Below are positions 1 through 9,742 of a stretch of 64,000 bases of DNA, piece by piece. Every line of letters starts with the position of its first letter. Position 1 is the stretch's first letter. Source of the DNA: Brevundimonas bullata (GTDB lineage Bacteria; Pseudomonadota; Alphaproteobacteria; Caulobacterales; Caulobacteraceae); NCBI RefSeq assembly GCF_014207965.1, contig NZ_JACHLM010000002.1, positions 310,001-374,000 of the forward strand. Reading direction: 5' to 3'. The notes under the pieces were generated by a model. The model searched no databases. It was not told the origin of the DNA and saw nothing but the letters and a program-made list of their open reading frames with translations. Position numbers and translations under genes: made by a program.

Positions 1-754
1 TGCCGTAGGCCGCGGCCACGTTGTGGATTACGTATTTGTAGAGCTGCAGGCGGTCGGCCATGGTCAGCAGGTCGCTGAACTTCAGGCCCAGTTCGTGCTG
101 CGCCGGGGCCACCTCGTGGTGATGCTTCTCGGGCTGCATGCCGAGGTCCTTCATCACGGCCAGCATTTCGCCGCGCAGGTCCTGGGCGGAGTCGACCGGG
201 TTGACCGGGAAGTAGCCGCCCTTGTGACCCGGACGGTGGCCCAGGTTGCCCTCGGCGTATTCAGCGCCGGTGTTGGCCGGCAGTTCGGTCGAATCGAAGC
301 TGTAGCCGGTGTTGTGGGGAGCCGTGTTCCAGCGCACGTCGTCGAAGATGAAGAACTCGGCTTCCGGGCCGAAATAGACCACGTCGCCCACGCCCGACGA
401 CTGGACATAGGCCAGGGCCTTCTTGGCCATCGAGCGGCTGTCGCGGTTGTAGGGCTCGCCCGTGTCGGGGCTGACGACGTCGCAGAAAAGGAAGAGGGTG
501 GTCTGCTGGTAGAAGGGGTCGATATAGGCCCGCTCCAGATCCGGCTTCAGCAGCATGTCGCTTTCGTTGATGGCCTTCCAGCCCGCGATCGACGAGCCGT
601 CGAACATGGTGCCTTCTTCAAGGAACTCTTCGTCGACAAGATCGATATCGAAGGTGACGTGCTGCAGGCGACCACGGGTGTCGGTGAAGCGGACGTCGAC
701 GTACTGGACGTCCTTGTCCTTGATCTCTTGAAGGATCTTTTGGGCGGCGCTCAT
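1..754 (-). CDS. glnA: Glutamine synthetase type I, C-terminal part missing at window edge
   Basis: Glutamine synthetase joins ammonia to glutamate using ATP and is the central cytoplasmic enzyme of nitrogen assimilation. About 251 N-terminal residues are present, running into the left edge. They start MSAAQKILQEIKDKD and contain the beta-grasp domain with FDGSSIAGW, then the metal-site segment GPEAEFFIFD and the HHHEVAPAQHE stretch typical of GSI. The adenylylation tyrosine region lies outside the window. The start at 754 is preceded by AGGA with 8 bases of spacing. glnB lies 75 bases upstream on the same strand, giving the usual glnBA operon, so PII-controlled expression and adenylylation are expected. 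Identification is firm. Confidence 0.97.
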   Translation of the reverse strand, partial: MSAAQKILQEIKDKDVQYVDVRFTDTRGRLQHVTFDIDLVDEEFLEEGTMFDGSSIAGWKAINESDMLLKPDLERAYIDPFYQQTTLFLFCDVVSPDTGEPYNRDSRSMAKKALAYVQSSGVGDVVYFGPEAEFFIFDDVRWNTAPHNTGYSFDSTELPANTGAEYAEGNLGHRPGHKGGYFPVNPVDSAQDLRGEMLAVMKDLGMQPEKHHHEVAPAQHELGLKFSDLLTMADRLQLYKYVIHNVAAAYG

Positions 755-829
755 GCTCGAAGTCCTGTTGGTTCGGGGAGGAGAGGAGGAACGAAAAGCG
801 GCCGCCCGGAAGGGACGGCCGTAGGGTGG

Positions 830-1287
<458 letters not shown>

Positions 1288-2112
1288 ATGAACCCGATCA
1301 ACGACCCCATGACATGGCAGAGCCTGTTGCCCTGGCCCGGCGCCGAGGCGCACAAGCACGCGCGCGGCCGGCTGGGCGTGGTGTCCGGCGGCGCCTTGTC
1401 GACCGGCGCGGCGCGGCTGGCGGCGCGCGCCGGATTGAGAGTCGGCGCGGGGCTGGTGAAGGTCTTTTGCCCGCCGGACGCAGCGCCCGTGCTGGCGCCG
1501 GCGCTGGAGGCGGTCATGCTGGCCAGCTTCGCCACAGCCGATGAACTGGCGGAGCTGGCCCAGGCGATGGACGCCGTGGTCATCGGGCCTGCAGCAGGCC
1601 TTACAGGCGCAACAGCGGCCAATGTCGCGGCGCTCGCCCGGACGGGTGCAGCCCTGGTGGTCGATGCGGACGCCCTGACCCTGTTCCGCGACCGGCCGGG
1701 CGACCTGTTCGCCTGTCTGGATGGCGACGACGTCCTGACCCCGCATGAAGGCGAGTTCGAGCGGCTGTTTCCGGGCCTGCTGGCCAAGGGGCGCGAGACG
1801 GCGGCGATAGAGGCCGCTGAGCGGGCGGGGTGCGTCCTTGTGCTGAAGGGGAGCGCCACAGTCCTCGCCGCGCCTGATGGACGCTGTGTGGTCAACGGCA
1901 ATGGTTCGCCCTGGCTCGCGACGGCAGGTAGCGGCGACGTTCTGGCGGGCATGATCGGCGGACTGCGGGCGCAGCGTATGGACAGCTTCGCCGCAGCCTG
2001 TGCGGCCGTCTGGATGCACGCGGATGCCGCGCATCGCTTTGGGCCGGGGCTGATCGCTGAGGATTTGCCGGATCTGATCCCGGCGGTGCTGGCCAGCCTC
2101 TATCGCGGCTGA
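1288..2112 (+). CDS. nnrD: ADP/ATP-dependent NAD(P)H-hydrate dehydratase, stand-alone domain
   Basis: This enzyme repairs hydrated NADH and NADPH by nucleotide-dependent dehydration. The 274-residue protein matches the YjeF C-terminal carbohydrate-kinase-like domain: GRLGVVSGGALSTGAARLA near the N terminus, DADALTLF and LTPHEGEFERL in the middle, and ATAGSGDVLAGMIGG with the catalytic Asp near the C terminus. Many bacteria fuse this to an N-terminal NnrE epimerase domain. Here the frame starts directly with the dehydratase and no epimerase domain lies upstream, so NnrE must be encoded elsewhere or be absent. It is divergent from glnB. Confidence 0.88.
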   Translation: MNPINDPMTWQSLLPWPGAEAHKHARGRLGVVSGGALSTGAARLAARAGLRVGAGLVKVFCPPDAAPVLAPALEAVMLASFATADELAELAQAMDAVVIGPAAGLTGATAANVAALARTGAALVVDADALTLFRDRPGDLFACLDGDDVLTPHEGEFERLFPGLLAKGRETAAIEAAERAGCVLVLKGSATVLAAPDGRCVVNGNGSPWLATAGSGDVLAGMIGGLRAQRMDSFAAACAAVWMHADAAHRFGPGLIAEDLPDLIPAVLASLYRG

Positions 2113-2119
2113 AGACCAG

Positions 2120-2204
2120 TGGTGCGGATGAGAGGACTCGAACCTCCACGCCTCTCGGCGCCAGAACCTAAATCTGGTGCGTCTACCAGTTCCGCCACAT
2201 CCGC
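2120..2204 (-). tRNA. tRNA-Leu (anticodon TAG)
   Basis: The minus strand folds as a class II tRNA. The acceptor stem is GCGGATG with CATCCGC, followed by discriminator A and an encoded CCA at 2122-2120. The anticodon stem-loop is CCAGA-TTTAGGT-TCTGG, giving anticodon TAG, which reads CUA leucine codons. A long variable arm and the T-loop GTTCGAGTC are present. It sits 8 bases past the end of the convergent nnrD. Confidence 0.96.
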
Positions 2205-2270
2205 ATAGGTAGGCGGAAGCCTGTAGGCGAGGGCGCGGAATTGGGCAACCGACAAGGTTGGTGCGGATAG

Positions 2271-2299
2271 AAAAAGGCCCCGGATTTCTCCGGGGCCTT
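2271..2299 (-). terminator. Rho-independent terminator after the amino-acid permease
   Basis: The perfect 10-bp stem AAGGCCCCGG / CCGGGGCCTT (2274-2283, 2290-2299) has a 6-base loop. Read on the minus strand it is followed by a T run (complement of A2271-2275). It therefore terminates the permease transcript before tRNA-Leu. Confidence 0.8.
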
Positions 2300-2309
2300 C
2301 CATTTCTTG

Positions 2310-2372
2310 TGGCCTATCGCGCTTGCGCTGCTTGAGGCCATTCTTTGTTGCCTATCGCTACGCTGCTTAAGG
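2310..2372. repeat. Imperfect tandem repeat, about 31 bases x 2
   Basis: Two adjacent imperfect copies of a unit GCCTATCGC...GCTGCTTRAGGCC lie between the terminator and the permease stop codon. Each copy has GGCC-type ends that can pair with each other. A related string, CGCTGCTTGAG, recurs in the intergenic region near 54165, also beside a GGCCCCG terminator. Function is unknown; it may be a dispersed intergenic repeat. Confidence 0.5.
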
Positions 2373-2390
2373 CCGGAGCTGATCCGGGGA

Positions 2391-4049
2391 TCAGTCCTTC
2401 TTGTTGTCGACGCCGTGGCCGAGAGCCTCCACAGCCGTTTCCAGCGTGGTGTCCTCGGTGATGTCGATGCCCTTGGCCAGCTTCGAGTGAGCGAAACCGT
2501 AGAGGGCGTAGATCAGGGCGCCGACGACCGCATAGATGCCGAGGATGGTCAGCGGCAGCGGATTGTCGTTCATGGCGTGCTGGATCATCGGGATGAAGTT
2601 GAACGAGGCCAGCGCCAGGCAGGCCAGGATGCCCAGGACCGCGGTGACGATGCCCCCGGGGACCTTGAACGGACGCTCCATCTCAGGGTGCTTGATACGC
2701 AGCACGATGACCGACAGGCAGACGATGGCGAAGGCCGTCGCCGTGCCCAGCGACACCAGGTCGCCCAGGATCGAGATCGGCAGGAAGGAGGCCGCGATCG
2801 CGATCACGATGCCCAGCAGTATGGTGCCGATCCACGGGGTGCGGAACTTGGGGTGGATGGTGGCGAACACCTTGGGCAGCAGGCCGTCGCGGGCCATGGT
2901 GTAGAAGATGCGCGTCTGGCCGTAGCAGAGCACCAGCATGACTGAGGACAGGCCGGTGACTGCGCCGATCTTGATCAGGAAGGCGATCAGGTTCAGTTGA
3001 CCGCTAGGCGCGGCGGCCAGCGGCACATTGGCCCATTCCAGACCCATGCGGTCGATGGCGACGGCGATCGGAGCCGGCGAGGCCAGTTCCAGATAGGGAA
3101 CCACGCCGGTCATGACAGCAGCCACAGCCATATAGATCAGGGTGCAGACGAACAGGGCGCCCAGAATGCCGACCGGCACGTCCTTGGACGGGTTCTTGGC
3201 TTCGGCTGCTGCGGTTGAGACAGCCTCAAAGCCGACGTAGGCGAAGAAGATGATCGACGCGCCGCGGAAGATGCCGCCGACGCCGAACTGGTCCCAGGTC
3301 GCGCCTTGAGCCGGGATGAAGGGCTGCCAGTTGGCGGGATTGATATACTGGATGCCGACCGCGATGAAGGTCAGAAGAACGATGATCTTGATGACGACGA
3401 TGGCGTTGTTGATGTTGGCCGATTCCGACACGCCGAGCACCAGCAGACCGCAAACGGCGGCGATGCCGACGGCGGCGACCAGGTTGAACGTGCCCGTCAT
3501 CGGGAAGCCCGCGTCAGGACCGCTGGCGATGTACTGGATCAGGGGCGTCGCCCACTGAGGGCCTTCGCCGCCGGCGAAACTTATCGTCGGGAATAGACTG
3601 GCGCTTAGGCCGAAATCGTTGAGGATCGACACGACATAGCCGGACCAACCGACCGCGACGGTCGAGGCGGCGACGCCGTATTCCAACACGAGCAGCCAAC
3701 CCATGATCCAGGCGAAGACTTCGCCCAGGGTGCCATAGGCATAGGTATAGGCCGAACCCGAAACCGGCATAGTCGAGGCCAGTTCAGCGTAGCAGAGCCC
3801 CGCCAGACCGCAGGCGATGCCGGCGATGACGAAGGAGAACATGATGGCCGGTCCGGCGTGCGCCGAGGCGACCTGACCCGTCAGAACGAAGATACCGGCG
3901 CCAATAATGGCCCCGATGCCCAGGCTCATCAGATTCATGGGGCCCAAGGTCCGTTTCAGCTCGCTCTTGGCGGCTTCCTTCTGGATCTGGGCAATAGATT
4001 TCTTGAGAAATAGCTGGTTGCCAGTTGGCTTTACGCCGTTTGCGGACAT
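2391..4049 (-). CDS. APC-family amino-acid permease (cationic amino-acid transporter type)
   Basis: This is an inner-membrane amino-acid transporter of 552 residues with about 12 to 14 hydrophobic segments. The first segment carries the APC signature GIGAIIGAGIFVLTG. Further family strings are AGLCYAELASTMPVSGSAYTY, FFAYVGFEAVSTAAAEAKNP and YGQTRIFYTMARDGLLP, which resemble the YfnA/CAT-like subgroup. The start at 4049 (MSANGVKPTGNQL) is chosen because a GGGGGCG stretch lies about 9 bases upstream; a frame to 4139 also exists but adds non-family residues. The substrate cannot be read from sequence. The gene stands alone and ends in a clear terminator. Confidence 0.88.
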   Translation of the reverse strand: MSANGVKPTGNQLFLKKSIAQIQKEAAKSELKRTLGPMNLMSLGIGAIIGAGIFVLTGQVASAHAGPAIMFSFVIAGIACGLAGLCYAELASTMPVSGSAYTYAYGTLGEVFAWIMGWLLVLEYGVAASTVAVGWSGYVVSILNDFGLSASLFPTISFAGGEGPQWATPLIQYIASGPDAGFPMTGTFNLVAAVGIAAVCGLLVLGVSESANINNAIVVIKIIVLLTFIAVGIQYINPANWQPFIPAQGATWDQFGVGGIFRGASIIFFAYVGFEAVSTAAAEAKNPSKDVPVGILGALFVCTLIYMAVAAVMTGVVPYLELASPAPIAVAIDRMGLEWANVPLAAAPSGQLNLIAFLIKIGAVTGLSSVMLVLCYGQTRIFYTMARDGLLPKVFATIHPKFRTPWIGTILLGIVIAIAASFLPISILGDLVSLGTATAFAIVCLSVIVLRIKHPEMERPFKVPGGIVTAVLGILACLALASFNFIPMIQHAMNDNPLPLTILGIYAVVGALIYALYGFAHSKLAKGIDITEDTTLETAVEALGHGVDNKKD

Positions 4050-4209
4050 GTAGTCGCGCCCCCATCGATACACACGGCAGGCCCTCCCCGGGCTGCCTTC
4101 TTGGGGGCGGACGCTAACCATCTGAGCGGCTGCGCGCAACGCGGTTTCGATTGGATGAAGCGCAGACGACGCTTTCGTGAACCGTGAACTAGAGGCTAAG
4201 GCCCATGTG

Positions 4210-6660
4210 ATGCTGCCGATTCACGCCGTACTGGAGCCGCTGAAAGCGGCCTTGGCCGCCACCAACGCGGTCGTTCTGGCCGCCCCGCCGGGGGCCGGCA
4301 AGACGACTGTCGTGCCTCTGGCCCTGCTGGATCAGCCCTGGCTGGGCGACCAGAAGGTGCTGGTGCTGGAACCACGCCGGCTGGCGGCGCGGGCGGCGGC
4401 GGACCGGATGGCGGCGACCCTGGGGCAGAAGGCGGGCGGGACCGTCGGCTATCGCACCCGCCTGCAAAGCCGCATCGGCCCCGAGACGCGGATCGAAGTC
4501 ATCACCGAGGGCGTCTTCACCCGGATGATTCTCGACGATCCGGCGTTGGAGGGCGTCGGCGCGGTTCTGTTCGACGAGTTCCACGAACGGAGTCTGGACG
4601 CTGATCTGGGCCTGGCCCTGGCGCGCGAGAGCCAATCGGTGCTGCGCGACGATCTGCGTCTGCTGGTCATGTCGGCCACGTTGGATATCGCGGGGGTGTC
4701 GCGGCTGCTCGCCAATCCATCTGGAGAATGGGCGCCGGTGATCGAGGCCGAGGGGCGGATGTTCCCGGTCGAGACCCTCTATCTGGGACGCAACGTCGCC
4801 GAGCGATTCGAGGACGCCGTGGCGCGGGCGGTCATGCTGGCGCTGGGCGACCAGACCGGCTCGGTGCTGGTCTTTCTGCCGGGGCAGGGCGAGATTCACC
4901 GCACGGTCCAGCGGCTGAACGAACGGTTGCGCGATCCCTCGGTCGATGTGGTCGCCCTCTACGGCGCCTTGGACAAGGGCGAGCAGGATCGCGCCATTGA
5001 GCCGGCGCCGCCCGGACGGCGCAAGGTGGTGCTGGCGACCTCGGTGGCGGAAACCAGTCTGACCATTGAGGGCGTGCGCGTCGTGATCGACGGCGGTCTG
5101 TCGCGCGTGCCTCGGTTTGAGCCGTCCAGCGGCCTGACCCGACTGGCGACGGTCAAGGTCAGTCGGTCTTCCGCCGAGCAGCGGCGAGGGCGCGCCGGTC
5201 GCGTCGAGCCGGGCGTCTGCTATCGCCTGTGGGACGAAGAACAGACGCGGGGACTGGTCCCCCATCAACGGCCGGAGATTCAGGAAGCTGATCTGACTGC
5301 CTTTGCTCTCGATTTGGCGCGTTGGGGGACGAAGTCGGCCGATGGGCTGGCCCTGTTGGACCCGCCGCCCGCCGGGGCGCTGGCCGAGGCGCGGAAGGTG
5401 CTGACCCGGCTGGGGGTGCTGGATGGGAAGGGCGACCTGACGGCGCATGGACGACGGCTGACGCGGATACCTCTACCGCCGCGACTGGCGCACATGGTCG
5501 CCGTGGCCTCGGATCAGGACGATGCTCTGGGCGGGGCTAAGATCGCGGCGATTCTCAGCGAACCGGGGCTGGGCGGCAACGCCGTCGACCTGCATGACAG
5601 ACTGAAAGGGCTGGAGCGGGACCGTTCGCCGCGGGCGCGCGACGCCATGAAGCTGGCCGAGCGTTGGGCGCGGGCGGCGGGCGGCGGAAATGGCGGCGAG
5701 GCGGATGCGGGCCTGCTGCTGGCTGAGGCCTTCCCCGAGCGTATCGCGCGGGCGCGCGGCAAGCCGGGTGAGGTGCTGCTGGCCTCCGGGCGTGGAGCCT
5801 TCGTCGATCCGACGGAACATATGGCGCGCGAGCCCTGGCTGGCGGTGGCGGAACTCGGCGGCGGCGACGCGCGCGACCGCATTCGTCTGGCGGCGGCGCT
5901 GGACGCGGCGACGCTGGAGGCCGCTCTGGCGCACCGGATCGAGGTCGAGGACCGCTTAGTGCGCGAGCCCTCCGGCAAACCGGTGATCCGCCGCATCCGC
6001 CGCATCGGGGCGTTGGTGCTGGACGAGAAGGTCGTCGGCGCGCCGGATCGGGCGACCATGACGGCGGCGCTGAAATCCGAAGTCGAGGCGGGCGGGCTGA
6101 AGACCCTGAACTGGGGCGAGCAGGCGTCGGCGCTGCGGGCGCGGCTGGCCTTCCTGCATGGGCTGGATGCGACCTGGCCGGATGTGTCGGACGAGGGACT
6201 GTTTGCCCTGCGTGAGGACTGGCTTTGGCCGCTGCTGGACGGGGCGCGGTCGCTGGCCGACATCGGCGACCCCAAGCTGGCCGAGGCCCTGCGCGGCCTG
6301 ATCCCGTGGGATTTGCAGCGCAGGCTGGACGACCTGGCCCCGCCGCGCCTGACCACGCCGCTGGGTTCGGCCAGTATCGACTACGCCGCTGAAGGCGGCC
6401 CGCGCGTCGAAATCAGGGTGCAGGAGCTGTTCGGGGTGAAGACCCATCCCACGGTCGGCGGCGGGCGGGTTCCGCTGACGCTGTCCCTGCTGTCGCCGGC
6501 GCGGCGGCCAGTGCAGGTGACGAAGGACCTTCCGGGGTTCTGGACAGGGTCCTGGGCGGCGGTGCGCAGCGAGATGCGCGGGCGCTATCCGCGTCATCCC
6601 TGGCCGGAAGACCCCGCCCATGCCGCGCCCACAAACCGGGTCAAACCGCGCGGGACCTGA
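4210..6660 (+). CDS. hrpB: ATP-dependent helicase HrpB
   Basis: HrpB is a DEAH-box superfamily 2 helicase of about 820 residues, presumed to act on RNA in the cytoplasm. Motifs appear in order: Walker A APPGAGKTT, DEFHERS (DEAH variant), SATLD, LVFLPGQGEI, ATSVAETSLTIEGV and EQRRGRAGRVEPG. The HrpB-specific C-terminal region then ends with the conserved ELFGVKTHPTVGGGRVPL and YPRHPWPEDP. The ATG at 4210 begins LPIHAVLEPL, as in relatives, and has AAGG upstream; an in-frame ATG at 4177 would add 11 residues. It is divergent from the permease. Its biological role in most bacteria is poorly defined. Confidence 0.93.
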   Translation: MLPIHAVLEPLKAALAATNAVVLAAPPGAGKTTVVPLALLDQPWLGDQKVLVLEPRRLAARAAADRMAATLGQKAGGTVGYRTRLQSRIGPETRIEVITEGVFTRMILDDPALEGVGAVLFDEFHERSLDADLGLALARESQSVLRDDLRLLVMSATLDIAGVSRLLANPSGEWAPVIEAEGRMFPVETLYLGRNVAERFEDAVARAVMLALGDQTGSVLVFLPGQGEIHRTVQRLNERLRDPSVDVVALYGALDKGEQDRAIEPAPPGRRKVVLATSVAETSLTIEGVRVVIDGGLSRVPRFEPSSGLTRLATVKVSRSSAEQRRGRAGRVEPGVCYRLWDEEQTRGLVPHQRPEIQEADLTAFALDLARWGTKSADGLALLDPPPAGALAEARKVLTRLGVLDGKGDLTAHGRRLTRIPLPPRLAHMVAVASDQDDALGGAKIAAILSEPGLGGNAVDLHDRLKGLERDRSPRARDAMKLAERWARAAGGGNGGEADAGLLLAEAFPERIARARGKPGEVLLASGRGAFVDPTEHMAREPWLAVAELGGGDARDRIRLAAALDAATLEAALAHRIEVEDRLVREPSGKPVIRRIRRIGALVLDEKVVGAPDRATMTAALKSEVEAGGLKTLNWGEQASALRARLAFLHGLDATWPDVSDEGLFALREDWLWPLLDGARSLADIGDPKLAEALRGLIPWDLQRRLDDLAPPRLTTPLGSASIDYAAEGGPRVEIRVQELFGVKTHPTVGGGRVPLTLSLLSPARRPVQVTKDLPGFWTGSWAAVRSEMRGRYPRHPWPEDPAHAAPTNRVKPRGT

Positions 6661-6723
6661 GGCTCCGCTTGACGGCGGTTGGCGGCGCACCGCAATGACC
6701 TTGCATCAACGCAAGGATTTCGT

Positions 6724-8013
6724 GTGGCCAACGCTGCTATTTCACCGCCTGCCGCCTCCAAACGGAGAATTCTGTTCGCCAGCCTGATCGGCACCACGAT
6801 CGAGTTCTTCGACTTCTACATCTACGCTACGGCGGCGGTGCTGGTGTTTCCCACCCTTTTCTTCCCGGGCGAGGACGCCACGACGGCCATGCTGGCGTCG
6901 TTCGCCACCTTCTCCATCGCCTTCTTCGCGCGGCCCGTGGGCGCCGTCGTCTTCGGCCACTTCGGCGACAAGGTGGGGCGCAAGGCCACCCTGGTCGCTG
7001 CGCTGATGACCATGGGGCTGTCGACGGTGGCCATCGGCCTGCTGCCGACCTACCAATCCGTCGGCGTGATCGCGCCCCTGCTGCTGGCCCTTTGCCGGTT
7101 CGGGCAGGGACTGGGTCTGGGCGGCGAATGGGGCGGGGCGGTGCTGCTGGCGACCGAAAACGCGCCTCCGGGCAAGAAGGCCTGGTACGGCATGTTCCCT
7201 CAGTTGGGCGCGCCGATCGGCTTCATCCTGTCGACCCTGAGTTTCATCATCCTGACGGCGACCCTGCCGAACGAGCAGTTCTTGGCCTGGGGCTGGCGCA
7301 TTCCCTTCATCGCCAGCTCGCTGCTGGTCATCGTCGGCCTGTGGGTCCGCCTGCGCATCACCGAGACGCCCGAATTCAAGAAGACCATCGACAAGGCCGA
7401 GCGGGTCGAGACGCCGATCCTGACCCTGCTGGCGCAGCACAAGTTCGCCCTGCTGACCGGGACGCTGGCGGGGATGGCGACCTTCGTCCTCTTCTATCTG
7501 ATGACCGTCTTCGCCCTGGGCTGGGGCACGACGGCCATGGGCTATACCCGCGAGCAGTTCCTGCCGATCCAGTTGCTGGGCGTCTGCTTCTTCGGCCTGT
7601 TCATTCCACTGTCGGCCCTGGCGGCGGATCGCTGGGGGCAGGGGCGAACGCTGCTGGTCACGTCGATCGCCATCGCCTTGTTCGGTCTGGTGCTGGCCCC
7701 GCTCTTCGGCGGCGGCGGGCTGGTCGGCGTGGTAGCCTTCTTCATCATCGGCTTCAGCCTGATGGGCTGCACCTATGGGCCTCTGGGCGCAGCCCTGGCG
7801 CGGCCCTTCCCGACAGCGGTGCGCTACACCGGGGCGTCGATGACCTTCAATCTGGCGGGTATTCTCGGCGCGTCGCTTGCGCCCTTCGCGGCGACATGGC
7901 TTGCAGGGCATTACGGCTTGCAGGCGGTGGGCGCCTATCTGGCCGTCGCCGCCGTCCTGACCATCCTGGCCCTGTTGGGCATGAACCGGATCAAGACGGA
8001 CGGCGAGGTTTAG
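6724..8013 (+). CDS. MFS transporter, metabolite:H+ symporter (MHS) type
   Basis: This is a 12-segment inner-membrane symporter of 429 residues. The MHS subgroup is indicated by IEFFDFYIYATAA in the first segment, the loop GHFGDKVGRKATL, and FGQGLGLGGEWGGAVLLATENAP. These strings occur in transporters for shikimate, proline/betaine, citrate and related acids; the substrate here is not determinable. I chose the GTG at 6724 because AAGGA lies 6 bases upstream; a TTG at 6679 would add 15 residues with no good ribosome site. It follows hrpB by 63 bases and is convergent with the methyltransferase at 8017. Confidence 0.88.
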   Translation: MANAAISPPAASKRRILFASLIGTTIEFFDFYIYATAAVLVFPTLFFPGEDATTAMLASFATFSIAFFARPVGAVVFGHFGDKVGRKATLVAALMTMGLSTVAIGLLPTYQSVGVIAPLLLALCRFGQGLGLGGEWGGAVLLATENAPPGKKAWYGMFPQLGAPIGFILSTLSFIILTATLPNEQFLAWGWRIPFIASSLLVIVGLWVRLRITETPEFKKTIDKAERVETPILTLLAQHKFALLTGTLAGMATFVLFYLMTVFALGWGTTAMGYTREQFLPIQLLGVCFFGLFIPLSALAADRWGQGRTLLVTSIAIALFGLVLAPLFGGGGLVGVVAFFIIGFSLMGCTYGPLGAALARPFPTAVRYTGASMTFNLAGILGASLAPFAATWLAGHYGLQAVGAYLAVAAVLTILALLGMNRIKTDGEV

Positions 8014-8016
8014 GGC

Positions 8017-8829
8017 CTAGATATCCGTGCCGTAGGCCGCGTCGGTCACGGCATAAACCATGATGCCGGTGGCGATGGCCAGGTTCAGGCTGTCGGCCCG
8101 GCCGCGCATGGGAATCTTGACGTTCAGGTCGCAGGCGGCGGCTAGTTCGTCAGTCAGGCCAGCTTGTTCATTGCCCATCATGATCAGGGCCGGGTGGCGC
8201 ACGGGGCTGTCGCGATAGCCGTGCTGGGCGTCCAGACGGGTGCCGATGACGCTGCCGGGCCACTGAGCGCGCCAGGCCAGGAATTCCTCGCGCGAGGCCT
8301 TACTGATGGTGACGGCGAAGACCGAGCCCATGGTGGCGCGCACGGCCTCGACCGAGAAGGGATCGACGCAGTCGCCGATCAGGATGACGCCGCCGCAACC
8401 GGCGGAATCCGCCGTGCGGATGATGGTGCCCAGATTGCCCGGATCACGCACCTGCTCCAGCGCCACCCAGCAGGGCTTGGCGTCCGGCTTGATGGCGTCC
8501 AGCGGGGTATAGACCTGCTCGAACACGCCCAGCACCGTCTGGGGATTGTCGCGACGGCTGATCTTTTCGAGGATGGCGTGGGTCACGACGATGATCTGGC
8601 CGCCGGCCCTGATTGTCTCGGCCTTGGCGCGGTCCAGCAGGGGGTGCGGGCGGGCCTCTTCACCGACCAGCAGCATGACCGGAGCGCGGCCCTGATCCAG
8701 AGCTTCGCCGATGAATTTCAGGCCCTCGGCAAGGAAACGGCCGGTCAGGTCGCGTTCCTTGCGCATGTGCAGGGCGCGGACCGACTTGATGGTGTCGTTG
8801 GTCAGAGAGGTGATGACGCGCTCGTACAT
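8017..8829 (-). CDS. TrmH/SpoU-family RNA 2'-O-methyltransferase
   Basis: This is a SPOUT-fold RNA ribose methyltransferase of 270 residues. An N-terminal substrate-binding part (residues 1-110) is followed by the knotted catalytic domain with motif 1 RDPGNLGTIIRTADSAG, motif 2 MMGNEQAGL and motif 3 IPMRGRADSLNLAIATGIM. The target is most likely 23S rRNA or tRNA; the exact nucleotide cannot be assigned. Its ATG at 8829 overlaps the stop of the upstream methyltransferase gene (TGATG), so the two are translationally coupled. Confidence 0.9.
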   Translation of the reverse strand: MYERVITSLTNDTIKSVRALHMRKERDLTGRFLAEGLKFIGEALDQGRAPVMLLVGEEARPHPLLDRAKAETIRAGGQIIVVTHAILEKISRRDNPQTVLGVFEQVYTPLDAIKPDAKPCWVALEQVRDPGNLGTIIRTADSAGCGGVILIGDCVDPFSVEAVRATMGSVFAVTISKASREEFLAWRAQWPGSVIGTRLDAQHGYRDSPVRHPALIMMGNEQAGLTDELAAACDLNVKIPMRGRADSLNLAIATGIMVYAVTDAAYGTDI

Positions 8830-9725
8830 CAGGCGCTCCACCGGGCGAAGAAGCTGAGGCCGATGGCGCGGGCGTTCGGGCCGTCTTCCGACAGGGCCAG
8901 TTCGCCCCAGTCGATGCGCCCGCCGCGATCATGGGTGGCCTCGGCCATGGCGTGCGCCAGAGATAGGCCGGAAATCCGCGCGGCATAGGCGTTCAGCAGC
9001 AGGAAGGAGGCGTCTTCGGACAGCAGAGCCGCGCAGTCCTTCAGCAGCTCGGGCATGTCTTCGAACAGGCGCCAGACCTCGCCGTTGGCGCCGCGACCGT
9101 ACTTCGGCGGGTCCAGAATGATGCCGTCGTACTTCGAACCGCGACGCACCTCGCGGGCGACGAACTTGCGGGCGTCCTCGACGATCCAGCGGATGGGGTG
9201 ATCCGAGAGGCCCGATTGCTCAGCGTTCTCGCGGGCGTAGGCGACGGACTTCTTGGAGGCGTCGACGTGGGTGACGTGCGCGCCCGCCGCAGCGGCGGCC
9301 AGGCTGGCCACGCCGGTATAGCCGAACAGGTTCAGGATCTTGGGCTGCTTCAGCGTGCGGACGCGCGCGTCCATCCACTCCCAGTTGGCCGCCTGCTCTG
9401 GGAAGAAGGCCAGGTGGCGGAAGGGGGTGAAACGGCCGGTGAAGCGCACGTCCCGCCATTTCAGCGGGAAGGCGTCGATGGGGCCGTGGGCGTCGAAGCG
9501 CCAGCGGCCGGCGTCCTCTTCTTCCTGTTGAGGATCGAAGACGGCCGTGGCGCGCTCGAAGGCCGCTGGATCGCGCGGCGCCCAGAAGCATTGCGGCTCG
9601 GGCCTGACCACGGTGAAGCGGCCATACCGCTCCAGCTTGCGACCGTGTCCGCTGTCGAGCAGCGCATAGTCGGACCAGCCTCGCGTGACGAGGGTTTCGG
9701 GCGTGGAGGAGAGAACGGGAGCCAT
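8829..9725 (-). CDS. Class I SAM-dependent methyltransferase, RlmI-like
   Basis: The 298-residue Rossmann-fold methyltransferase has the SAM site NLFGYTGVASLAAAAAGA near residue 130, HVDASKKSV after it, and the catalytic loop LDPPKYGRG, as in the RlmI/RlmK group that methylates cytosine or guanine in 23S rRNA. The N-terminal PUA-like domain of E. coli RlmI is not evident; instead there is a domain of about 110 residues starting LVTRGWSDYALLDSG. It forms a two-gene RNA-modification operon with the TrmH-type gene. The substrate is inferred from family only. Confidence 0.82.
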   Translation of the reverse strand: MAPVLSSTPETLVTRGWSDYALLDSGHGRKLERYGRFTVVRPEPQCFWAPRDPAAFERATAVFDPQQEEEDAGRWRFDAHGPIDAFPLKWRDVRFTGRFTPFRHLAFFPEQAANWEWMDARVRTLKQPKILNLFGYTGVASLAAAAAGAHVTHVDASKKSVAYARENAEQSGLSDHPIRWIVEDARKFVAREVRRGSKYDGIILDPPKYGRGANGEVWRLFEDMPELLKDCAALLSEDASFLLLNAYAARISGLSLAHAMAEATHDRGGRIDWGELALSEDGPNARAIGLSFFARWSA

Positions 9726-9742
9726 CTGCGGCTGATAGGCGC

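Noticed and set aside
2100..2303. 67-codon minus-strand frame containing ADVAELVDAPDLGSG
   Set aside because: It is read through tRNA-Leu; this peptide is a well-known artefact of translated tRNA genes.
4189..5448. 419-codon minus-strand frame opposite hrpB
   Set aside because: Antisense shadow; Arg/Gln/His-rich with no domain.
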